From Chitinophaga sp. E66 (GTDB lineage Bacteria; Bacteroidota; Bacteroidia; Chitinophagales; Chitinophagaceae): 64,000 nucleotides of DNA. Location: contig CP079103.1 in assembly GCA_019285755.1 (NCBI GenBank), positions 2,294,001 to 2,358,000 of the forward strand, given 5' to 3'. The notes under the pieces are model-generated. The model was not told where the DNA came from and searched no databases. It saw nothing but the letters and a program-made list of their open reading frames with translations. Numbering within the stretch: position 1 is the stretch's first letter; each line of letters begins with the position of its first letter. Made by a program: the position numbers and the translations under genes. This document shows positions 21,543-31,400 of this stretch, piece after piece.

Positions 21543-21638
21543 ATGCAAACTGAACGTCCGATGATGCCCATGATGCTGCCCGGCAGCCTGCGCCCTTACT
21601 CAGCGGATGCCGATTTGCCCCAACCAACTAGCCAATAA
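21543..21638 (+). CDS. Possible 31-aa peptide
   Basis: MQTERPMMPMMLPGSLRPYS, then ADADLPQPTSQ and TAA, 17 bp before the next ATG. Met/Pro-rich. It may be a leader peptide or a small protein co-transcribed with the next gene. Supported only by position and an uninterrupted frame. Confidence 0.3.
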   Translation: MQTERPMMPMMLPGSLRPYSADADLPQPTSQ

Positions 21639-21654
21639 CTTAACTGACAATCGT

Positions 21655-22144
21655 ATGGATATTATTGCGTACCAGGACTTTCACGCCATTCGCCTGAGCG
21701 ATTTCTACGACGGTCCTGATTACCAGGAAGTGGAAGATTATGATTTCATGGGGAACTTTGGGTAGGGGAGCTCTGCGGCTTCAATACCTTCCTGCGCCCC
21801 GTATCGCTCCCCGATGAAACCCGTGCCATCTCTCTCGATTTCACCAAAGACCACGACGGCATGGCCCTCCGCGTCCTGGAAGCCCTCCAGATCCCCGTGC
21901 CCGCCAACTCCAACCAGTCGCAGATGACCGCCATCCTCGGCGAACCCAAAAAGTCATCAAACTGGCGAAAGACACCGTAACCATGGACTTCCAGGTAGGA
22001 GAGCGATTCCGCTACTTCATCTCCTGCACCATCCACCAGGTAAACGGGCTCATGTACCTCGACGTAGTCAACGAAACCGGGGTTTTACAAAAACACCTAA
22101 AAAGAGAAAAACTAAAGAGGAAAAGCTGTAATTTCCACGGGTAA
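21655..22144 (+). CDS. Hypothetical protein, about 160 aa (frameshifted)
   Basis: MDIIAYQDFHAIRLSDFYDG opens it. Missing bases near 21763 and 21950 then lead through FNTFLRPVSLPDETRAISL, MALRVLEALQIPVPANSNQS and MTAILGEPKK to DTVTMDFQVGERFRYFISC and HQVNGLMYLDVVNETG. The end is a basic tail. Alternating strands and 'ILGEP' suggest a small alpha/beta domain. No family recognised. It probably shares a transcript with the coiled-coil protein downstream. Confidence 0.5.
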
Positions 22145-22155
22145 ATCCTTTGCCC

Positions 22156-23584
22156 GTGCGTCTCTATACCATCTGCCTTGTTTGTTTACTGACCCTGCCC
22201 GTCATCACCTCGGCGCAAGATAGCCTGCTCGCCAAAGCGCAGGCCCTCCCGATAAATACCTCAACCAGGTCAGGAGAAATCCCGGAAATATGAACGGCAG
22301 GTCGAAAACGGACCGAACAGGCACTCAACCGCATGATGAAACAGGAGCAAAACTCCAGGCTAAACTCATGAAGGTGGACTCCTCGCCGCCAAAAACATTT
22401 TCACTAATTCGCTGGATTCCATGAAAACCTGCAGAACAAGCTGAAAGGCAAGTCGCAGGCAATCACCAGCGCCCTCAACGGCAACACCGGCGGCTACCTC
22501 GATACCCTCACGAACTCCCTGACCTTCCTCAAAGACGCCAAAGGCTTGCTGGGGAAAGCCGGAGACGCTAAAGGCAAACTGACGAAGTCGCTCGACCAGG
22601 TCAAATCCCTGCAAGACAAACTCAAACAAGCCGAAAACGTCCGCAATTATATCCGCGAACGCCGCAACCTCCTTAAATCGCAGCTAAGTCAATATACCAA
22701 CATGACCAAAGACCTGCAGAAGATCAATAAGGAAGCTTACTATTACGCCCAACAACTCAAAGAATATCAATCCGTTTTCAGCGACCGCAAAAGGCGGAAG
22801 CCAAAGCCATGGAATTGCTCCAGAAGCTCCCGGCCTATAAGGATTTCATGGCCCGCAACTCCCAGATAGCGCGACTGTTCAACCTCGCCAGCTCCGGCGG
22901 CGGGGGAAATGTCGAACAACAACTGGAAGGCCTTCAAACCCGCGCACAGGTGGAACAACTCATCCAGGAGCGCATCGGCGGCGGAGGCCCCAACGCCTCG
23001 CAAGCCATCCGCCAGCAAATGGATGCCGCCCGCTCGCAAATGGACGAACTGAAAAAGCAATTCCCCGATCTCGATAACGCCGGCGAAATGCCCGACTTCA
23101 AACCCAACGAAATGAAAACCAAAAGCTTTCTTTCGCGGCTGGAGTTTGGTACCAACGTCCAGTTCCAGCGTTCCAACCAGTTCTTCCCCTCTACGGGCGA
23201 CTTCGCCGGACAGGTAGGCTACCGATTCAATAAAAACGGCATCATCGGCATGGGGCCTCCTATAAACTGGGAATGGGCACTGGCTTCAATAATATCCGGT
23301 TCTCGCACCAGGGGATGGGCATCCGGTCGTTCGCGGATTATAAGCTGAAAGGCACCTTCTTCGTCAACGGCGGCTTCGAGTTCAATTACAACGCCGCGTT
23401 CACCAATCCCGGTCAGCTCGCCAACTCCAATATCTGGACGCGCAGTGCGCTGTTGGGCATCGCCAAAAAAATATAAGATCAATAATAAACTCAAAGGCAA
23501 TATGACCCTGTTGTACGATTTCCTGCACAACAGCCAGGTTCCCGGACAGATCCGGTGAAATTCAGGGTCGGATATAATTTTTAG
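22156..23584 (+). CDS. Secreted coiled-coil protein with C-terminal barrel-like domain (frameshifted)
   Basis: Likely GTG start at 22156 giving VRLYTICLVCLLTLPVITSA, a signal peptide. A long coiled coil follows (SLDQVKSLQDKLKQAENVRN, RERRNLLKSQLSQYTNMTKD), then a Gly-rich hinge (ASSGGGGN) and another helical stretch. The last 130 residues are amphipathic strands ending TLLYDFLHNSQVPG... KFRVGYNF, as in small outer-membrane barrels with a terminal aromatic. About eight single-base losses. Suggests a periplasm-spanning or outer-membrane-anchored coiled-coil protein; no family name is assigned. Confidence 0.65.
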
Positions 23585-23602
23585 TGGCGCTATACAATAG
23601 AT

Positions 23603-23638
23603 AAAGCCGCCGGCTGCTTAGCAACCGGCGGCTTTTTA
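23603..23638 (+). terminator. Rho-independent terminator
   Basis: Eleven-base stem aaagccgccgg/ccggcggcttt with a T run after the coiled-coil gene. Confidence 0.85.
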
Positions 23639-23806
23639 ATGCCCTGGAATACGTATTAATTAAAATAGCATATAATATCGTTGCCAATAAATATGCAATA
23701 AATGGTCTGCATTTTGAATAAAAGTGAAATAATTAAAGTGAACTGATAGAAATATCTAGTCGTGACGTTAAAAAAGCTATTTTTATATCGAATCTGATTG
23801 AATAGC

Positions 23807-23938
23807 ATGAATTGTAATGTGATGTCCCTTGCCTGGATGGCCCGAGGCGGGGAGACCGGCGGCAAACCAACTTGCATGTATGTGAAAGCCGTCTGGCGCT
23901 CTCTGCCTCAGGACCTTAAAACCGCCGCCGCTTTATGA
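23807..23938 (+). CDS. Possible 43-aa ORF coupled to the MoeA-like gene
   Basis: MNCNVMSLAWMARGGETGGK opens it and VWRSLPQDLKTAAAL closes it. Its TGA overlaps the next ATG (TTATGATC), the junction typical of coupled genes, which is the main reason to list it. It could be the C-terminal end of a longer gene broken upstream. No family recognised. Confidence 0.3.
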   Translation: MNCNVMSLAWMARGGETGGKPTCMYVKAVWRSLPQDLKTAAAL

Positions 23939-24805
23939 TCAGTGTCACCGCCGCCATACAGCAAATCGCCGCCTGCCGGACCAGCTGGGGAAATCCCCGA
24001 TAGCCACGGCAGCCGCAACGGGCAGGGTGCTGGCAGACCTTCCGGCATTACCCTCATCCGAAAACGGTTCAACGATCCTCCTGCCAGCTCCCGGCAGCCT
24101 GCTTTCTTCCCGCCACATTGCGGCCCTCGCACACGCCCATATTCCCAACATCACCGTATATACGCCGCCTTCCGTCGTCTTCGTTGGCGTTGGAGAAGGG
24201 GAAGGGCGGACCGTGCCGGAAGTGAACCGGCTAACGGTGGAAGGTACGCTCGCGAAGTTCGGGGCTGTCTTGAGGGATGAATATATTGTTGCGGCAGGTT
24301 CTCCGGCCCTGCTGAAAGCAGTGGAAGAATCCCTGGATGCTGACCTGCTGGTGCTCTGTGGCAATATTCCGCCGAAGATCTTTACGGATGCGGGCGTGGA
24401 GCAGATCTTCAACCGCGTGAAAGCGCATCCCTGCCAGGCATTTTGGTTCGGGTATAGTCCAACGAAGACGCGGGTCATGCTCATGCCTTCTAATCCCTTT
24501 GCCGTGCAGGTGGCTTCCCGGCTATTCCTGGAATCGTACATCCGCGCCTGCTGGAATATGAAACCCTGCGCCCCTGGATGCTCCCCTTTGCGGAGCACCG
24601 TACGCCGGTTGCCGTGCACGATGAGTTCGTGCCGGCGCTGACATTTCACCGTAATGGCATGAAAGTAAGGGCCATGTCCTACACCGGGCAAACCGACTTC
24701 AGCCTGGCCGCGCAATCAGATGGCTTCCTCTGCCACCCCATCGACAACGGCAGCCTGGAGCCGTCCTCGCTGGTGCCCTTCTATCCCTGGAACGATCCGG
24801 CATAA
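23935..24805 (+). CDS. Shortened MoeA-like protein (frameshifted)
   Basis: Resembles molybdopterin molybdenumtransferase MoeA but is only about 290 aa. The N-terminus (VTAAIQQIAACRTS, then ATGRVLADLPALPSSENG) recalls the AxGRVLAEDV helix of MoeA. The stretch that follows in MoeA (DN..MDGYA and domain II) is absent, and the chain jumps to LLPAPGSLLSSRHIAALAHA. The MPT-binding domain follows (VVFVGVGEGEG, DADLLVLCGNIPPKIFTD, MLMPSNPFAVQVA for LPGNPVS) and then domain IV (FHRNGMKVRAMSYTGQTDFS, SDGFLCHPIDNGSLEPSS). GD and GGxSxG motifs are altered. No other cofactor genes are nearby. Activity is doubtful. Confidence 0.6.
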
Positions 24806-24827
24806 ATCATCAAACCCCTACAAATCA

Positions 24828-24872
24828 AACAACCCGTTACGCGGAGCGAATTTGCTGACGCATAACGGGTTG
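24828..24872 (-). terminator. Terminator hairpin after PorP/SprF gene
   Basis: Near-perfect inverted repeat aacccgttacgcg/cgcataacgggtt around a 15-base loop, between the MoeA-like and PorP/SprF stops. Confidence 0.65.
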
Positions 24873-24896
24873 CTGTATGTTAATTTAAATTGGAGA

Positions 24897-25801
24897 CTAG
24901 TTGAACAGCCGCACCTTGATGCCGAGGCCGAAGTTGCCGCCGTAGGCGTCGAGGCCGGAGCGCTGGTTGGTATAGCTGGCCTGCACTGGATGGAATTCTT
25001 GAACTGGAACCCGATACCGCCGGTCACCGCCTTGTTGCTGTGATAAAGACCGAACACATTCACCAGGTTGCGGGCGAAGCAAACCCTGGCGCCGGCATCC
25101 ACGACGCTGTTGGAGTTCAGCATCGGGCGGAAGCTGATCAGCGGCTCGATGGAGGATATCTTATAGCTGCGGGTGCCGAACTTGTAAGAGGCCGTAACGG
25201 CGAAGGTCGACTGGCCACGGGGCTCTTTCTCGTCGATGTTCTTCAGCGTACGGGTCACATTGGGCATGGAGGCCTGCAGCGTAAGGTTGCCGTTGGTATA
25301 GGCAATACCGAGATCTACCCCGATGGCGTTTTTATACCCTTCATATCCTTTGAGGGCTTTCTCTTCAGGGGAGCCCGCTTTAAGGTCTTCCACCCGTTTA
25401 TTATCCAGGGAAACGCTGGCGCCCATGTGCAGGAATTCCGTGCCTTCTTCATTGAGGGGCGTATGGAAAGCGTAAGACATAGCTACGCGGGTCTGCTTCA
25501 GCGGACCAGCCTGGTCATTAAATACCGAAAGGCCCACCCCGAGCGTGCGGCTCATCTGGTAGTCACCGGTAAGCGCGAAAGATACCGGCGCGCCTTCGGT
25601 CTCTTTCCAGGCTTTGCGGTAGCCCATGCTCAGGCTGAGACCGGTATCGGCCCCGGCCAACGCGGGGTTGCCGAGATATCTGTTTTCGAAATATTGCTGT
25701 GGAAGGGGATCCTGCTGATCGAATATGCGCTGGGCCTGCACCGCGGCGGGCAGCATCAGGGTCAGCAGTAAAAGGCAGAGTTGTGTAGAAATTCGTTTCA
25801 T
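24897..25801 (-). CDS. PorP/SprF family type IX secretion membrane protein (one frameshift)
   Basis: Outer-membrane barrel that anchors or helps secrete T9SS type-B adhesins. Signal peptide MKRISTQLCLLLLTLMLPAA. Family signatures are QDPLPQQYFENRYLGNPALA, LSMGYRKAWKETEGAP, LGVGLSVFNDQAGPLKQTRV, and a terminal strand restored after one missing base (YGGNFGLGIKVRLFN). About 300 aa, normal. Usually such genes sit beside a giant adhesin; here it stands alone, 28 kb from the DUF11 protein at 54.4 kb. It is separated from the TamL gene by 368 bp. Confidence 0.88.
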
Positions 25802-26169
25802 CTGCGTTCGTTTGGTACAGGAATAATGAGTTATCAGTATCACCCGGAAAAATGGTCCGGATAACAAATATAGTATTAAAGCTTAATTGAACAAAAATAC
25901 GAATATGAAATAGGGCTTATGAAAGCCGCTATGGGGGCTATTTTGGGGTGAATTGATAATCTACGTGAATTGGAAGCTAATAGTTGTTAATTATTGATTA
26001 TCAATAATATGTTATTTCTACAGGTGGCAATGTAATTAAATATAAAAAATATGTAAAAAAATTTCAGATTGTTGGTGGGTGAGGGGTTGATTCGGGCGTA
26101 ATGAATTGGAGTGAAATGTGAAGTAAGGGGCGGCGGGACCGGTTAACGTCCCGCCACCCATGTAGTATT
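25802..26169. other. Intergenic region, PorP promoter and TamL 3' end
   Basis: AT-rich on the PorP side (promoter expected). An eight-base hairpin ggcgggac/gtcccgcc at 26132-26155 lies just past the TamL stop without a T run. No gene seen. Confidence 0.5.
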
Positions 26170-28493
26170 TTAGAAGGGATAGCCGATGGCGATGTTGAGG
26201 ATCAGGTTCCTTTTCCTCCATTCTGAATCGCCGATATTAATTGCGTCCGGCAGCCAGAGAAAGCCCTTATCAAAAACCGGCTCCCTTAGCGGGAAGGCCA
26301 CATCGAAACGGACCAGCAGGATAGAGGCATCGATCCGGAGACCTAACCCAGTTCCTACGGCGATCTCTTTATAGAACCGGTTCATTTTGAATACCTGGCT
26401 TTGGGATTCAGGGTCTGGCGGGGCTTTACCCAGCCAGATGTTACCGGCATCCACGAAAGCCGCGAGCTCTACCAGCTTTTGCACCTTATACCGTAATTCA
26501 GAGTTGTATTCCAGTTTAATATCACCCGCCGCATTGGCCAGCAGTATGTTGGTAGCGGGATCGTTCGGGTTGGGCGGGTTCTTGCCGCCAGGCCCAAGTG
26601 TCTGGCCCTGAACGCGCGGATGCTGTTGCTCCCCCTGTAAAGAATTGTTTGATAAAGGGGAGCGTGGGTGGAATCGTAGGATCGGTTACGTTTCGTCCAT
26701 AAGCGTACCCGTAACCGAGATAAATCCGGTTCACCCACCGCAGCTTTTCGCCCAGCCGCCAGTAATGCCGGCCATCGACGTTGGCCCTGATATACTGGGC
26801 GAAATCCTGCCCAAAGATTGATTTAGCCCCTGTTTCTTCTTTCTTAGCAAACAGTCCGACAAGGTTACCGGAAAGGTCCAGGTTGAACTGACCGAAGAAT
26901 GAATGATACCTGACTGGATCCTGGTTATTGAAGGTGAGTGTATAATTACTACCGAGGATGAACTGTTTGGAAATGGAATTCTTCAATGCGGGGTCCTGGT
27001 CGAGCTCCACCTGGAATTCCGGCGAAATGTTCGAGGGCAGCGTATAAGTAATCGATACCGGGTACAGCGTGTGATCCAGGTACCGGGTTTGCTTCCAGAT
27101 ATAACCATAGTTGCCCGTAAACGCGTTCAAGGTATACATCGCAGGCCTCCGTAACAACTCATAACTGAGGCTCACACGTGTACGCGGTACATAGGGCGTC
27201 CGAGGGTTGAAATATATAAACGGCGTATAGAACCGTGGCATGGTTAGCGCCACTTCCCCGCTCAGGCTATATGCGTTTGTGGAAAGCGTCGTTTGTTTAC
27301 CACCCACCTGCGTCTCAAAACCTCCCCTAAACTGATCTCTAATATATTCGCCTTCTTTTGCAGGTTACGGTTCCTCGCCACGATCTTCATCTGGCTGCCT
27401 ACAAACCCATTCGACTTAGAAGTACCGCTCACCTCAAACTGCAACGACCGCTTCGGATAAGGCGTCAGGTAAAACCTGGCAGCCAGCAATGAACTATCGC
27501 GCAAGGGCCGGAAGTTGCCCCTTACATATTGGAATGCTCCCAGGTTCACCAGGCGCTGCAGGGTAATGTTGTGCGCGCTCAGCCGGTAAAGGCTATCCTC
27601 TTGCAGGAACACCGAGCGGTTGAATACAACCGGCTTAAACAACGAATCCGGATCCACGACTTTAAACCCGCCGATATCATCCCCTTCACCGCCTTTAATG
27701 CACTGTCGCGCGTGAGGTCGTAGTTCGGGAACACTTCCACCGTGCGCATCCAGTATTGCCGGGTAGCGGTAGACGGTGTGCCGGGCTTTACCTTCACATA
27801 TAGGTCCACCTGGCCTTTCAGCGTACTATCCACCTGCACCAGCATGTAGTCCGGCGTGAAGTAATAGAAGCCCTGTTCCTTCAGGTTATTATGGATGCGC
27901 TCGCGCTCGTCCTTGATCCGGTCAAGACTGTAGTAATCGTCTGGTTTGAGGAGCGTTTCCTTCGCTGTTTGTATAATTACTTTACTGATGACGCCGGTAT
28001 CGGTATCGAACCGCACGCGGTGGATGGTATACCGGTGCCCCGGCTCTACCGTCAGTTTCAGGCTGGCTTTCTTTTTACCCTGCAGCCGGATGGAGTCTTC
28101 CACATCCACCTGGAAATACCCGTTGTCTTCTAAATAGCTTTCGAGGATTTGCGTGGTCCTTCTCGGGCGTACCTGGCTGAGGAGCACCGGGGCCTCGCCC
28201 CATTTGTTGCGCAACAGGTGATTGAGGCCTTTTCCTTTAGGCTCGTTGCCTAAGTTGTATAACCATAGCTTGATGGGCATGCCAAGGAAACGGCGGTTGC
28301 GGGAGGGGCGGACCCTTTCATCCATCCCCGACTCCAGGGTCGACATATCCTTCGGCCGGTCTTTCTTCTTTTGTTTCCAGTTGATATCATGACCTGTATA
28401 CAGGCGGTCGCCCTCCGGCACAGTGCGGGTGGTGGAGCAGGCCGACAGTATAACGAGCCCTATGGAAAGGATGCGGATTGTGCTGTTGGTCAT
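26170..28493 (-). CDS. tamL: TamL: BamA/TamA-family outer membrane lipoprotein (frameshifted)
   Basis: Omp85-family assembly factor. The N-terminus has a lipobox (IGLVILSACSTTRTVPEGD), the feature that marks TamL of Bacteroidota. POTRA-like repeats follow (PRRTTQILESYLEDNGYFQV, VEPGHRYTIHRVRFDTDTG), then a 16-strand-type barrel. The barrel includes a GG-x-xS-[IV]RAFR equivalent, FFTGG(S)NSIRAFRARHLG, and ends in NLILNIAIGYPF with a terminal Phe. Four to five missing bases split it. Its ATG overlaps the TGA of tamB (CAATGA), so the pair is translationally coupled. Length about 775 aa. Confidence 0.88.
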
Positions 28494-31400
28494 TGGTCTC
28501 TCAATTTTTTCGCCTTGGTCTTTTTGGCCTGTTTACCGAATATCTCTCTGAATTCATTGTAGTCCATAATCAGCATGAAAGTCAGCCCCGTTTCCACTAC
28601 CTGCCCCTGTATCACGGCTTCCGTCACGTTACGCTGGTAAGCCCGGATGCGGTAGCGCCCGTCTGCGGTGAGCATGTACTCGGCAGACATATCGCCGATG
28701 ATGGAGCTGGCGTCCTGCCCCTGGGTCTGTGCGCCGGAGATGCCGATGTTGGAACCTACGCTGACGGTCAGGCGGTCGTTGAACAGGCGTTTGGAAACGT
28801 CTACTTTCAGATTGGTGTTTTCTTCCTGGCTGCCGGCATCGTTATAGCCCTTCTCGCTTTCCAGGTCGAAGTTGATATCTACTCCTTTGATGAGGCTGCC
28901 GGCCAGGTTGTTCAGTTGCTGGGAGAGGATCTTGCTCACGGAGTTGCGGGCAATGTCTTCCGCCGGGTTGCCGCCGCTGCTAAGGCTTTCAAATGGATTA
29001 TCCGAGATAAACCGGTTGAGCACCAGCAGGCCCATCACCTGTTTGTTCAGTTCCGATTCCACCTGGTTGATTTGTTTGATGCGGGTATACACTACGCCGT
29101 TCAGCACGCCCTGTTCCCGCTCGGGCATATCCAGTTCAAAGGCGATGTTGGGTTTGAGGAGCTCTCCCGTGATCTTGAGGTATACATACACCGGCACTTT
29201 CTGGCGGTAGCGGTTCTTGTTCCCGGTATCATTGGCCATGGCGTCTTCTACGAGATCGCCGGCTACGGGGTTCACGTCGTACCGCGCTTTGATGTTCACG
29301 TCGGCGCTCATGGGGTCGCCGGTCCAGATGATGGTGCTGCCTTTTTCTATCTGGAACTCCCGTTTGATCAGCTGGTTGAGCGACATGGCGTATTTCCCTT
29401 CGTTGATCTCGTAGCGGCCCGTGAGGCTCATCTTGCTGGAGGGGTCCATGGTGAGGTTGAGCGTGGCGGTGCCTTTAACCTCCAGGAAGTCGCCGTTCGA
29501 CTGGTCAATAATCAGTTTCATGGTCGACTCCGGCGTTACTTCCACGTCTGCGCTCACCACGAAGCCTTTCAGACCGGAGGTGCGCCCGCTGGTATCGGGC
29601 TTGGGCCGCAGCGTGGTATCGAGCCACATGGCGGGGTCGATGAACTGGACGACGCCCGCCCGGTCGGCAATGCCCGGTTCTTCTTCCGGGATCATCACCG
29701 TGATCTGTGATTTCTCGCGCAGCTTCACTTTCATCTGTACCCGCGGCAGGTCGAGGGTGCCCCGGATTTGTGCCGTTACGTCCACGAAGGCGGGGCCGTA
29801 ATAGAACTGGTCTTTATTCTTCGGGTCCGCCGGCCCCAGCGCCTGGAAGTTCTCCGCGTTGACGTCGAGGTTGAGGTTAAAGGATTCGTAGTCTTTGGTC
29901 CGGATATCGCCGGTGATCACCGCTTCGTTGCCTGAACTGTCGGCAACCACGAAGTTGTTGAACTTAACACCTGTCTCATCGAGCGTAATGTCTTCCGAAG
30001 GCAGGCGCATAAGGCTGTTGATCATGGCGATGCGCCCGGCAACCTTCTCGAAATGGATACTGCCGCGTATCTCGGGATCGTCCATGGTACCGCGCAAGGT
30101 GGCGTTGCCATTAATGTAGCCGCTCAACTCCGTTACGTTCCCGAACGTAAAGGGCTGCACGCTCTGCATGTTGAGCTTCTTAATATCGAGGCGGATATCC
30201 ATGACATCGGCGTAGGTGCCGGTTACTTTGAGGTCGTTGTCGTTGCCCTGCCCGGTCAGCGATGCGTCCAGCACCACCGCCTTCTCTGCATTGGTGTTGG
30301 CGGTCAGCGCCAGGCGGCCGAGGGAGGAGCCCATTACGGCCAGGCTGTCGATCGTGAGCTTGCCGTCAATTAAAGGCGTCTTTTCGATATCGCTTACGGT
30401 AATGGTACCGTTGCTGATCCCTTCCGCCAGGGCCGTATCCTGTTCGATGAGCGATGTGACGGTACTAAGGCGGAAGTCTTTGAGCATAACGGTCAGGTCG
30501 GGCAGCAAGGCGCCTGCGGCCAATGGGGCGGTGGTGATCTTCAGTTCCTGCGCGCCCCGCTGCAGCCCGATGTCCGCAAAGGCGACGCCGCCATGCAGGA
30601 TGAGCACTTTATTATCCCCGCTCACATTCCAGGCCTGCCGGTTGAGGACGAGGTCTTCTTTGAGTGAAATCAGCAGGCTGTCCTTTTGCCCGTATTGCAC
30701 CAGGCCGCCCAGCTTGTAACGCGGGTTGTTGCGCCGGCCGGTGACGAGGTTCCAGTCGAGCAGGCCATTGGCCGCGGTGAGGTCGAGCCGCGTCCGGCCC
30801 AGGGGCATTTGCGGATGGCGGAGCCTGCCCAGTAATATATCCGCCGCCATCTTGCTGGTGTCTGCGCTGACGTTCATCACGAGCGTATCTACCCGGAAGG
30901 AATCATACCGCAGGCCAGGCACGGAGATGTTTGCGAACAGCAGGCTGCTGTCGGTGTCCATCCGGCCGTTCAGTGTCAGCGGCCTGCGCAGTTCGATATC
31001 GGGGAGCAGTTTGGCGAGGGACTTCGGGATAACGATGCTGCCGTTGAAGTGCAGCCATTGGCTTTTTCTTTCTTCGCGGCTTTCGCGGTGGTGGCCGCTT
31101 CAAGGTGTTGGGAGACCATATTGGCAGCGTCTGTCGCAAAGGTCTGGTAGTTGAAATCGCCCGTTGCGGTCAGGTACCCGAATGGCCCGGTGAGATCGAT
31201 CTTTGCAGCCCGTCCACTACGCCTGCCTTTAACAAGATGGAATCCAGCATGTAAAGGTCCTTATCATCCGCGATCTGGATCTTGGAGATGGCCGCGAAGC
31301 CTTCCAGTTTGCGGGGGCTGAGATTGGAGATTTCCGCTTCCAGGCAGGTCCGGATGGCCAGGGGACTGGTGGTCCAGTTAGTGGCCATGAGATCGAATTT

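Noticed and set aside
28478..29710. Long plus-strand open frame antisense to tamB
   Set aside because: It mirrors tamB codon bias, has no family signature and lies wholly within a well-supported opposite gene. The same holds for the long antisense frames at 1609-2790 and 40596-41849.
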